A stretch of 6,830 nt of DNA from an uncultured Collinsella sp. (GCA_958418185.1 CATZEP010000071.1:1-6830); one strand, 5' to 3'. Shown: positions 1 to 5,776, numbered from the stretch's first letter. Notes: generated by a model from the letters alone, not told the origin. Numbers and translations: made by a program.

Positions 1-1
1 C

Positions 2-796
2 GTCATCGTGCCCAAGATCAATTCGGAATCCGTGAGCCGCATTACCGCCGGTATTGGCCAGGTGCCCGGTCGTCGTGGCTACCAGATGCTCCTTGCCAAT
101 ACCGACAATGCCCCCGATCGCGAGCTCGAATACCTCGATTTATTCCAAAACCACCCGGTCGATGGCATTGTGCTGGTGGCAACTATGATTACCGATGAGC
201 ACCGTCGCGCGATTGAGTCGTGCCGCGTGCCCATTGTGTTGATCGGCCAACATGTCGAGGGCGCGGCGTGCGTCTATCACGACGATTACGAGGCCGCCTT
301 TGAGCTGGGCCATGCGCTTGCGGGTCGCGTGGACGGCAAGATTGCCTACATTGGAGTTACCGAGGAGGACCGCGCGGCTGGTTATGACCGCCGTCGCGGT
401 TTTGAGGCCGGCCTGCGCGCCGCGGGCATGGCGCTTGATCCGAGCCTGATTCGCCAGGGGTCCTTTACGCTCGACTCGGGCTATGGTGCGGCGCGTGAAC
501 TGCTTTCCGTCGCTCCCGATGTTTCGTTTATCGCCTGCGCGACCGACACCATGGCGGCGGGTGCGCTGCGTGCCATCGATGAGGTTCGCGGCATGGGCGA
601 GGGCATACACTGCGTGAGCGGTTTTGGCGACAACGCGTTTTTGCGCGCGCTGACGGGCGGCATTCCCACCGTGCATTATGGTTACCTGACCAGTGGCGTC
701 GAGGCGACCAATATGTTGCTCAACACGCTCGATGGCGTGGAGGGGGAGAGCGGTCTCAAGACGCTCAAGCTCGGCCATCAGCTTATGAATGTCTAG
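2..796 (+). CDS. LacI-family transcriptional regulator, C-terminal part (probable sucrose operon repressor)
   Basis: The frame is open from the window edge and ends at TAG 794-796, giving 264 residues. LacI proteins are usually 320-340 residues, so about 60 are missing upstream, including the helix-turn-helix and hinge. The visible part is the periplasmic-binding-protein-like effector domain. It opens with VIVPKINSESVSR, the first core strand of the family, continues through PVDGIVLVA and VPIVLIGQ, and contains the typical CATDTMAAGALRAI segment followed by VSGFGDN, where most relatives have GFDD. GTG at 8 is an internal Val codon, not a start. The gene lies directly upstream of a sucrose PTS permease and hydrolase, with two LacI-type operators between, so a sugar-responsive repressor of that operon (ScrR-like) is inferred. 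The effector cannot be read from the sequence. No clear terminator follows the stop codon. Confidence 0.9.
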   Translation, partial: VIVPKINSESVSRITAGIGQVPGRRGYQMLLANTDNAPDRELEYLDLFQNHPVDGIVLVATMITDEHRRAIESCRVPIVLIGQHVEGAACVYHDDYEAAFELGHALAGRVDGKIAYIGVTEEDRAAGYDRRRGFEAGLRAAGMALDPSLIRQGSFTLDSGYGAARELLSVAPDVSFIACATDTMAAGALRAIDEVRGMGEGIHCVSGFGDNAFLRALTGGIPTVHYGYLTSGVEATNMLLNTLDGVEGESGLKTLKLGHQLMNV

Positions 797-884
797 GTTT
801 TGGGCACGTCTGTCTGCCTCTGAGTCGCCTGTATTTGCCTTAAAACTACCTTTCGCCGGCTTTTTCCTACCGTTCACCCTACTA

Positions 885-898
885 TGAAAACGATTACA
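885..898 (+). promoter_or_regulatory. LacI-type operator, copy 1
   Basis: TGAAAACGATTACA is an imperfect palindrome centred on the CG at 891-892, with five of seven half-site positions symmetrical. It fits the LacI/CcpA-family pattern of A/T-rich arms around a central CG. The same 14 bases, and one more G, recur exactly at 911. It lies upstream of the PTS permease and downstream of a LacI-family gene, so it is the likely binding site of that regulator. CcpA-like catabolite control through the same site cannot be excluded. Confidence 0.75.
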
Positions 899-902
899 GA
901 CA

Positions 903-931
903 TATGAAACTGAAAACGATTACAGTATAAG
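903..931 (+). promoter_or_regulatory. Probable promoter of the sucrose operon
   Basis: TATAAG at 926-931 matches the -10 consensus in five of six positions and lies 49 bp before the permease start. At 17-bp spacing the only -35 candidate is the poor TATGAA (903-908), so the promoter may be weak or need an activator. Its position directly after operator copy 2 supports repression by steric block. This is a motif-based call. Confidence 0.4.
911..924 (+). promoter_or_regulatory. LacI-type operator, copy 2
   Basis: This is an exact second copy of the operator, centred on the CG at 917-918 and 26 bp from copy 1. It sits just upstream of a TATAAG -10 candidate at 926-931, within what would be the promoter spacer. 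A protein bound here would block RNA polymerase. Confidence 0.75.
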
Positions 932-964
932 TGTCAAAGATGGCCGGGTGCGCATGCGCCCGTT

Positions 965-974
965 GGAGGAAAGG
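965..974 (+). promoter_or_regulatory. Ribosome binding site that fixes the permease start
   Basis: GGAGGAAAGG ends 6 bases before ATG 981, and its GGAGGA core is 10 bases away. This is a good Shine-Dalgarno sequence for ATG 981. The upstream in-frame GTG 948 and ATG 954 have no comparable site and would put this sequence inside the coding region. Confidence 0.8.
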
Positions 975-980
975 GAAGTC

Positions 981-2381
981 ATGGACTACCGCAAATCAGC
1001 CCAAGAGGTGCTCGACAACATCGGTGGCGCCGACAACGTTGTTTCGGCCGCACACTGCGCCACGCGTCTGCGCCTGGTGATTGCCGATAACGCCAAGGTT
1101 GACAAGGAGGCCCTCGAGAATATCGACGGCGCTAAGGGCGTCTTTGAGGCCCAGGGCCAGCTGCAGATTATTTTTGGCACCGGCACCGTCAACAAGGTCT
1201 ACGAGGAGTTCATCGCGCTCAGTGGCGTCGAGGCTGCCACCAAGGCCGAGGTCAAGGAGGCCGCGGCGCAGCAGCAGAACATCTTTATGCGTGCCATTAA
1301 GGTGCTCGGCGACGTCTTTGTCCCCATCATCCCTGCCATCGTGGCTTCGGGCCTGCTGCTGGGCATTATGAGCGCCCTCAACTTTATGGCCTCCAACGGC
1401 TTTATCGCGCTCGACACCAATAACTTTATCTATAAGATCGCCGACCTGGTCTCGGGAACGTCCTTTGGCATTCTGCAGATCCTGATCGGCTACTCCGCCG
1501 CCAAGGCCTTTGGCGCCAACCCGTATCTGGGTGCCGTCGTCGGCGGTGCGTTCATCAACTCCTCGCTGCAGAGCGCCTACACGGTTGCCTCCGAGGGCGT
1601 TCAGACCATGGTCACCGTCATCCCCGGCGTGTACAGCTTTGAGTGGGTCGGCTATCAGGGCCATGTGATCCCCATCGTCATCGCCTGCGCCATTCTGGCC
1701 TTCCTCGAGAAGCGCCTGCACAAGATCGTTCCCGAGATGTTCGACCTCTTTGTGACCCCGCTTGTCTCCGTGTTCGTGACCGTGCTCGTGACGCTCGTTG
1801 CCGTCGGCCCCATCTTCGTGTGGGCCGAGAACGCCATCCTCGGTCTGATCCAGGCCCTGCTGACCCTGCCCTTCGGCATCGGTTCCTTTATCGTCGGTCT
1901 GTTCTATGCCCCCACGGTCGTTACCGGTATCCACCAGATGTACACCGCCATCGACCTGGGCCAGCTCGCCCAGTACGGTGTGACCTACTGGCTGCCCATT
2001 GCCAGCGCTGCCAATATCGCCCAGGGTGGCGCAGCGCTCGCCGTTGCCTTTAAAACCCGCGATGCCAAGATCAAGGGCCTGGCGCTTCCTTCGGCTCTGT
2101 CCGCCTTCATGGGTATTACCGAGCCGGCCATCTTTGGTGTGAACCTGCGCTTCTTTAAGCCCTTCATCGCCGGCTGCATTGGCGGCGGTTGCGGTGCCCT
2201 GGTCTGCGCGCTCACCTCGCTTGCTGCTTCCGGCACGGGCGTCACCGGTATCTTCGGTATCCTGCTGTGCCTGGCCCAACCCGTGCAGTACGCGATCATG
2301 TTCGCGGTCGCCGCGCTGGTTTCCTTTGGCGTCTCGTTTGTCCTGTACAAGGACGAGCCCAAGGCTTTCGAGCAGGCCTAA
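981..2381 (+). CDS. scrA: PTS sucrose-type EIIBC permease
   Basis: A 466-residue inner-membrane permease of the glucose-sucrose PTS superfamily that imports and phosphorylates its sugar, here probably sucrose to sucrose-6-phosphate. The EIIB domain covers about residues 1-80. Its phosphorylated cysteine is Cys26 in AAHCATRLRL, and the domain ends with the typical GVFEAQGQLQIIFGTG. After a linker, the hydrophobic EIIC domain runs from about 105 to 455. It contains GYQGHVIPIVIA, GIHQMY with His318, and the family motif GITEP at 378-382, whose Glu381 contacts sugar in related EIIC proteins. No EIIA domain follows LYKDEPKAFEQA, so phosphate must come from an EIIA encoded elsewhere, as in other sucrose EIIBC proteins. 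The sucrose call rests on the GH32 hydrolase next door. Trehalose or another glucoside permease is the main alternative, because the two are close in sequence. The start is set by the Shine-Dalgarno sequence at 965-974. Confidence 0.9.
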   Translation: MDYRKSAQEVLDNIGGADNVVSAAHCATRLRLVIADNAKVDKEALENIDGAKGVFEAQGQLQIIFGTGTVNKVYEEFIALSGVEAATKAEVKEAAAQQQNIFMRAIKVLGDVFVPIIPAIVASGLLLGIMSALNFMASNGFIALDTNNFIYKIADLVSGTSFGILQILIGYSAAKAFGANPYLGAVVGGAFINSSLQSAYTVASEGVQTMVTVIPGVYSFEWVGYQGHVIPIVIACAILAFLEKRLHKIVPEMFDLFVTPLVSVFVTVLVTLVAVGPIFVWAENAILGLIQALLTLPFGIGSFIVGLFYAPTVVTGIHQMYTAIDLGQLAQYGVTYWLPIASAANIAQGGAALAVAFKTRDAKIKGLALPSALSAFMGITEPAIFGVNLRFFKPFIAGCIGGGCGALVCALTSLAASGTGVTGIFGILLCLAQPVQYAIMFAVAALVSFGVSFVLYKDEPKAFEQA

Positions 2382-2402
2382 GAGCTTTTGATTGAGGGAA
2401 TG

Positions 2403-2435
2403 CCCGCGGGCTGTATGCTCGCGGGTGTTTCCCGC
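2403..2435 (+). terminator. GC-rich hairpin with competing alternative between permease and hydrolase genes
   Basis: CCCGCGGGC (2403-2411) pairs with GCTCGCGGG (2417-2425), with one G-U pair and a 5-base loop, and is followed by TGTTT. The arm GCGGG (2421-2425) can instead pair with CCCGC (2431-2435). The T tract is short and broken, so termination would be partial at best. It may lower or tune transcription of the hydrolase gene, or protect the upstream message. The hydrolase starts 41 bases later, probably in the same transcript. Confidence 0.4.
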
Positions 2436-2475
2436 ATCTGGCGCCTTGTAACTTTCGATCCGTTAGGACTTTGAT

Positions 2476-4017
2476 ATGTCTAATGCACTTGGTCGCGACC
2501 TTGCAAAGCTGGTCGCCGCTGTTGACGCCGCCGCCTCTGAGTGCGGTCATGGCGCGTATGGCCAGCGCTTCCACATTATGCCGCCGGCGGGTTGGCTCAA
2601 CGACCCCAACGGTCTTTGCCAGGCGGGCGGCGTGTTCCATGCCTATTTTCAGTATGCGCCGTTTGATGTCGAGGGTGGCGTTAAGGTCTGGGGCCATGCG
2701 ACGAGCCGCGACCTTATGAAGTGGGAATATGTTGGAGCGCCGTTGCTTCCCGACGAGCCGTTCGACTGTCATGGCGTGTATTCGGGCTCCGCGCTTGCCG
2801 AGGACGGTCGCATTCGCGTGCTGTACACAGGCAACGTGAAGCTATCCGATGCGGACGGGACGTACGACTACGTCAATACCGGCCGCCGCGCCGATACTGT
2901 TTATGTCGAGAGCGTTGATGGCCTTGCCGGTCGGGAGTTCAGCCAAAAGCGCGTGGTGCTGGCGTCCGATGATTATCCCGAGGATTTGACCTGCCATGTG
3001 CGCGATCCCAAGGTATTGCGTGACGCGGACGGGCGTTATCACATGGTGCTGGGCGCCCGTCGTCGCGTGGATGGGCCGCATGTCGAGAGCCGTTTTTGTG
3101 CGATGCACGGCGAGGGTGCCGGGCGCGATGTGGGCGAGATCCTGGTGTATGGCTCGGCCGATATGCTGAGCTGGGAGCTCGAGACCCGTGTGTCTACGCC
3201 CGAGCGTTTTGGCTTTATGTGGGAGTGCCCGGGGTATCTTGAGCTTAAGGCCGATGACGGTGTGCCGGTGAAGTTCCTGTCCTTCTCTCCTCAGGGGCTC
3301 GAGGGCGGTCGTTGGGACCGCGGCAACGTATACGCTGCTGGCTACATGCCTGTAACGGGCGACATTACCGGTGGTGACGGTACCTATGAGCCGGGCGAAT
3401 TCCGCCTGTGGGACGCCGGTTTTGACTTCTATGCTCCGCAGGAGTTCACGGCCGAGGACGGTCGCCACATTCTGATCGGCTGGATGGGCATGCCCGATGA
3501 ACCGACCTATGGCAACGCACCCACCGTGGTGTGCGGCTGGCAGCACTGCATGACGGTGCCGCGTGAGCTTACAGCCGGTGCCGGCGGCGTGGTGCTGCAG
3601 CAACCGGCGCGTGAGATCGAGCGCCATTATGCCTCGGTGCGTGTGGGGGAGGGCTCGTTGGAGGTTGCCGGCGATACCTGCTTTGACGTTATTTCTAGCG
3701 GTATCGACGGCGCATTTACCGCGACCGTTGATGGCGAGCTGCAGCTGGCGTTTGTGTCCGCCGAGGGCGAGCTGCCCGCGCGCTTTGAGATGCGATTTAC
3801 CGATGAGAGCCGCGCTTCTGCCGGCTGCGGTCGCACCGTGCGTTGGGAGCCCGTCGACGAGGTTCGTAACGTGCGCATTGTTGGCGATGTCTCGTCGGTC
3901 GAGGTGTTTCTGAACGATGGCGTGCTCGTGTTCTCGACGCGCATCTATCCCAAGGCCTATGGCGTGACCGTTGACGCTCCGGGTGCGAGCGTGACCTATC
4001 ACATGCTCGACATCTAG
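2476..4017 (+). CDS. scrB: Sucrose-6-phosphate hydrolase, glycoside hydrolase family 32
   Basis: A 513-residue cytoplasmic GH32 enzyme that would split sucrose-6-phosphate from the PTS into glucose-6-phosphate and fructose. All three catalytic motifs are intact: WLNDPNG at 40-46 with nucleophile Asp43, RDP at 176-178 with transition-state stabiliser Asp177, and WECPG at 249-253 with acid/base Glu250. The five-bladed propeller fills roughly residues 30-365, and a beta-sandwich C-terminal domain (GH32C type) follows to TYHMLDI. There is no signal peptide, which fits an intracellular substrate and argues against a secreted levanase or inulinase. TAGGA at 2464-2468 precedes ATG 2476 by 7 bases. 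The gene is 94 bases after the permease on the same strand. Length is slightly above the usual 480-500. A beta-fructosidase acting on imported fructo-oligosaccharide is the alternative. Confidence 0.93.
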   Translation: MSNALGRDLAKLVAAVDAAASECGHGAYGQRFHIMPPAGWLNDPNGLCQAGGVFHAYFQYAPFDVEGGVKVWGHATSRDLMKWEYVGAPLLPDEPFDCHGVYSGSALAEDGRIRVLYTGNVKLSDADGTYDYVNTGRRADTVYVESVDGLAGREFSQKRVVLASDDYPEDLTCHVRDPKVLRDADGRYHMVLGARRRVDGPHVESRFCAMHGEGAGRDVGEILVYGSADMLSWELETRVSTPERFGFMWECPGYLELKADDGVPVKFLSFSPQGLEGGRWDRGNVYAAGYMPVTGDITGGDGTYEPGEFRLWDAGFDFYAPQEFTAEDGRHILIGWMGMPDEPTYGNAPTVVCGWQHCMTVPRELTAGAGGVVLQQPAREIERHYASVRVGEGSLEVAGDTCFDVISSGIDGAFTATVDGELQLAFVSAEGELPARFEMRFTDESRASAGCGRTVRWEPVDEVRNVRIVGDVSSVEVFLNDGVLVFSTRIYPKAYGVTVDAPGASVTYHMLDI

Positions 4018-4055
4018 GCGATTCGTTGCCTATCGGCGCTATACTGCAGCCGTTG

Positions 4056-4091
4056 CCCACGATGCGGGGAACACCCGTATCGTGGGTTTTT
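4056..4091 (+). terminator. Strong intrinsic terminator after the sucrose operon
   Basis: A 13-bp stem, CCCACGATGCGGG (4056-4068) with CCCGTATCGTGGG (4074-4086) and a single G-T pair, closes a 5-base loop and is followed directly by TTTTT. This is a classic rho-independent terminator, 39 bases after the hydrolase stop. A TATACT -10-like box at 4040-4045, without a good -35, lies just upstream, so the hairpin might instead be a leader attenuator of the next gene, whose Shine-Dalgarno sequence begins only 7 bases after the T tract. Confidence 0.85.
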
Positions 4092-4097
4092 GCTTAT

Positions 4098-4104
4098 GAA
4101 GGGA
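4098..4104 (+). promoter_or_regulatory. Ribosome binding site supporting a GTG start at 4114
   Basis: GAAGGGA lies 9 bases before GTG 4114. The in-frame ATG 4096 and TTG 4090 overlap or abut this sequence and the terminator T tract and have no Shine-Dalgarno of their own, so GTG 4114 is preferred. Confidence 0.6.
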
Positions 4105-4113
4105 CGGTGCCGT

Positions 4114-5106
4114 GTGGAAGTGCAGCAGCTAGAAGAGGCCTGGGCTGCAAGGGCTGGTGCGCGTAAGGCGCGTCTTGTTGCGGCCTCGCATGTGCCGGCG
4201 GCGCTGTCTCTGTTGGGGGTTGTGCGTCCCGGCGATTGCCTGGTTGCGTTTGCCGATGACTTTGCCGATGCGTTTGCGCGCGGCTTTGATGGCTGCGACG
4301 TGGCTATGGTGGGGGAGCCGTCGGTGACGGCGTTTGCTGCTGCGTCCGAGGGCTTTGATGCTTCGTTTGAGGTCGAGGGGCCGCACCTGTGGTGGTTCGT
4401 CAACTCTATTGGCGGGTTTGGACTGCGCGTGCCCGATCTGCGCGCCTTAGGACGCGCCGCGCGTGAGGCTCATGCGCTGCTGGTTGTGGACAACACCGTG
4501 GCGTCTGCTTTTGGCTGCGATCCGCTGCGGCTGGGTGCTGCGCTGTCGCTCGAGGCACTCGATCGCGCATGCGCCGGCAAGGCTCCGCGCAAACTCGTTG
4601 CCGCTTCGGTGACGCGCTCGCAGCTTAAGCGCCATCGCGTGGATGCCGCGGCTGAGTGCGCACATGCCCTGCTTGATGGCCGTGGCTTGGCCATGCTTGA
4701 TTTACCTGCTGACGAGGCCGGCGTGCTGGAGTGCGGGCTGGACTCGCTCGATGCCCGCGTGCAGGCTCACTTCGACCGCGCACGTGCACTGGCCGAGTAT
4801 CTGGCTGCCAATGAGATGGTGCGCGACGTGCGCTATCCCGGACTGAACTCGCATACCGACCATGCGGTTGCAACGGGAATCCTCGAGCACGGCTTTGGTC
4901 CGGCAGTTGAGTTTGACCTTATCGAGCGCAGCGCGGGCGAGCTGTTCGATGCTTTGCCAGGGGAGTTTCGCACATCGCCCGCCGGCGGCGCGACGACGCG
5001 CCTTTCGGCCCCACGCGGCAAGCAGGGGAGCACCATCCGCCTCTTCGCCGGCACCGACGACCCCCTGGTCGTAGCGTCCGCCCTAGACAACGCCCTTCGC
5101 AACTAG
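4114..5106 (+). CDS. Divergent Cys/Met-metabolism PLP-enzyme homologue, possibly inactive
   Basis: A 330-residue protein with the fold landmarks of the cystathionine gamma-synthase/methionine gamma-lyase family. These are LLVVDNT with Asp126 (the residue that normally contacts the PLP ring nitrogen), the C-terminal domain motif RYPGLNSHTDH (Tyr241-Pro242-Gly243), and IRLFAGTDDP with Arg309 at the position of the conserved carboxylate-binding arginine. Members usually have 380-400 residues. This one begins at the segment LEEAWAARAGARKARLVAAS, so about 50 N-terminal residues are absent, including the Y-S-R segment that binds PLP phosphate of the neighbouring subunit. Where the family has S-x-T-K with the Schiff-base lysine, this protein reads SVTR (165-168), so Arg168 replaces it. 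Lys172 lies four residues on and could be a misaligned candidate. The frame is intact, which argues against simple decay. No function is assigned. It follows the sucrose terminator and is convergent with the next gene, so context gives no pathway. Confidence 0.75.
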   Translation: MEVQQLEEAWAARAGARKARLVAASHVPAALSLLGVVRPGDCLVAFADDFADAFARGFDGCDVAMVGEPSVTAFAAASEGFDASFEVEGPHLWWFVNSIGGFGLRVPDLRALGRAAREAHALLVVDNTVASAFGCDPLRLGAALSLEALDRACAGKAPRKLVAASVTRSQLKRHRVDAAAECAHALLDGRGLAMLDLPADEAGVLECGLDSLDARVQAHFDRARALAEYLAANEMVRDVRYPGLNSHTDHAVATGILEHGFGPAVEFDLIERSAGELFDALPGEFRTSPAGGATTRLSAPRGKQGSTIRLFAGTDDPLVVASALDNALRN

Positions 5107-5125
5107 CTAAATCATCCTCGACTCT

Positions 5126-5198
5126 ATAAGTTGCGGTGAGATAGGGATTGATTTACGGCTTTAACCGCATAAACAGTCCCTATTTCACCGCAACTTAT
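5126..5198. repeat. Long near-perfect inverted repeat (hairpin element)
   Basis: Two 22-base arms, 5126-5147 and 5177-5198, are complementary apart from one G-T pair. The left arm starts ATAAGTTGCGGTGA and the right arm ends TCACCGCAACTTAT. Pairing continues inward through TTG/CAG, TTTA/TAAA and CGG/CCG to a CTTTAA loop, giving a hairpin that uses most of the 73 bases. There is no T tract on either strand. It lies in the spacer between two convergent genes. It may serve as a bidirectional transcription barrier, but its size and symmetry also suit a dispersed palindromic (REP-like or small MITE-like) element. Confidence 0.8.
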
Positions 5199-5238
5199 GA
5201 GAAGGGGTTGTGTAGCTAAAAGCCCCGTCCCAAATTGG

Positions 5239-5583
5239 CTACTCTTTGATACTTGCGATGAGGTCGCTGGCTTTGGAGGCGATGATGTCGTTGATTTCTG
5301 CCTGCAGGGTTTCGTAGACTTCGATGGCTCGCTCGCCGGCGGGGGTGAGGGTGGATCCGCGGGCGCCGTCGCGCTCGATGAGCTTGCAGCCCAGCTGACC
5401 TTCGGCCTCGTTCACAATGCGCCAGGCCTTGGAATACGCCATGCCCATGCTTTTGGCGGCGCGGTTGAGCGAGTGTTCGCGGGCGATACCTTGCAGCAGT
5501 AAGACGCAGCCGTGGCCGAACACGCCCGGCAGATCCTTGTCGCACGACTGAATGACCAACTTTGCCGTCGTCTTGTACTCCAT
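5239..5583 (-). CDS. Stand-alone ModE-type winged-helix transcriptional regulator
   Basis: A 114-residue protein resembling the N-terminal DNA-binding domain of ModE and the LysR-type HTH. The helix-turn-helix covers about residues 37-60 (SLNRAAKSMGMAYSKAW), followed by a wing ending in GSTLTPAGERA at 76-86 and a C-terminal helix for dimerisation. The molybdate-binding (MOP/TOBE) domains of full-length ModE are absent, so the ligand, if any, is unknown. Single-domain ModE-like proteins are common in anaerobes, sometimes near molybdenum or oxidoreductase genes, but none is seen here. Cysteines at 14, 26 and 66 are noted without assigned role. ATG 5583 is preferred, with GGGGAG (5595-5600) 11 bases upstream. 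GTG 5592 would leave only 2 bases of spacing and add three residues. It faces the PLP-like gene convergently and the IMP dehydrogenase gene divergently. Confidence 0.85.
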   Translation of the reverse strand: MEYKTTAKLVIQSCDKDLPGVFGHGCVLLLQGIAREHSLNRAAKSMGMAYSKAWRIVNEAEGQLGCKLIERDGARGSTLTPAGERAIEVYETLQAEINDIIASKASDLIASIKE

Positions 5584-5621
5584 GTGCTCCACGTCTCCCC
5601 GCTAAAGTGTTTGCTGGGCAA

Positions 5622-5636
5622 ACGCATAGCCTGCGT
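5622..5636. promoter_or_regulatory. Perfect dyad in the leader of the ModE-like gene, operator candidate
   Basis: ACGCA-TAGCC-TGCGT is a perfect 5-5-5 inverted repeat. GTTTG at 5609-5613 can pair with CAAAC at either 5619-5623 or 5637-5641, the latter enclosing the dyad. It lies 39 bases upstream of the ModE-like start and downstream of its candidate promoter, so autoregulation is plausible but unproven. Confidence 0.35.
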
Positions 5637-5667
5637 CAAACCCTCGTGTGCTCTTCTTAAATCATGC

Positions 5668-5676
5668 ATTGTAGCA
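5668..5676 (-). promoter_or_regulatory. Candidate extended -10 promoter for the ModE-like gene
   Basis: On the minus strand the sequence reads TGCTACAAT, an extended -10 (TGn plus TACAAT, five of six consensus positions). Transcription would start near 5661, giving a leader of about 78 bases. No good -35 is present, as is usual for extended -10 promoters. It overlaps the -35 candidate of the opposite gene. Confidence 0.4.
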
Positions 5677-5697
5677 GTCAAAGTGCGTTAAGATACT
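5669..5697 (+). promoter_or_regulatory. Candidate guaB promoter
   Basis: TTGTAG (5669-5674) and GATACT (5692-5697) are separated by 17 bp, matching the sigma-70 consensus in three and four of six positions. The predicted start near 5704 leaves a leader of about 73 bases before ATG 5777. This is a motif-only call. Confidence 0.4.
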
Positions 5698-5712
5698 TCC
5701 CCAGTATTGGGC

Positions 5713-5755
5713 GCCCAAGGTTGGGCTGGGTCCTACGAGGCCTGCAGCCGACCGG
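5713..5755 (+). promoter_or_regulatory. Structured 5' leader of guaB
   Basis: GGTT (5719-5722) and GGCTG (5724-5728) pair with CAGCC (5745-5749) and GACC (5750-5753), leaving G5723 bulged and using one T-G pair. Inside, GGTC (5729-5732) pairs with GGCC (5739-5742) around the loop CTACGA. CC/GG (5715-5716 with 5754-5755) can extend the stem. GCCCAA (5713-5718) can alternatively pair with the flanking TTGGGC copies at 5707-5712 or 5721-5726. The element ends about 12 bases before the ribosome binding site at 5768-5772. It does not match the purine riboswitch consensus. Confidence 0.45.
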
Positions 5756-5776
5756 TCGCATGGAAAAAGGAGAAAC

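Noticed and set aside
140..877. 245-codon open frame on the minus strand opposite the LacI gene
   Set aside because: It is an antisense shadow of a clear LacI-family domain in GC-rich DNA. Its product has no recognisable domain and its start has no ribosome binding site context.
797..884. Terminator or small gene after the LacI stop codon
   Set aside because: No stable hairpin with a T tract and no small frame with a ribosome binding site could be found in this stretch.
996..2279. 427-codon minus-strand open frame inside the permease gene
   Set aside because: Composition is dominated by Gly, Asp, His and Gln, as expected from the reverse complement of a membrane-protein gene. The plus-strand EIIBC motifs are unambiguous.
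2842..4002. 386-codon minus-strand open frame opposite the GH32 gene
   Set aside because: Shadow frame with no domain signal. The plus strand carries all three GH32 catalytic motifs.
5221..5240. AGCC/GGCT pairing with a TTTT run as a terminator for the minus-strand ModE-like gene
   Set aside because: The stem is only 4 bp around a 12-base loop, too weak to call. The larger hairpin further on is a better candidate barrier.
5704..5776. Purine (guanine) riboswitch upstream of guaB
   Set aside because: The conserved three-way-junction bases of the purine aptamer are absent. Only generic stem-loop structure is seen.
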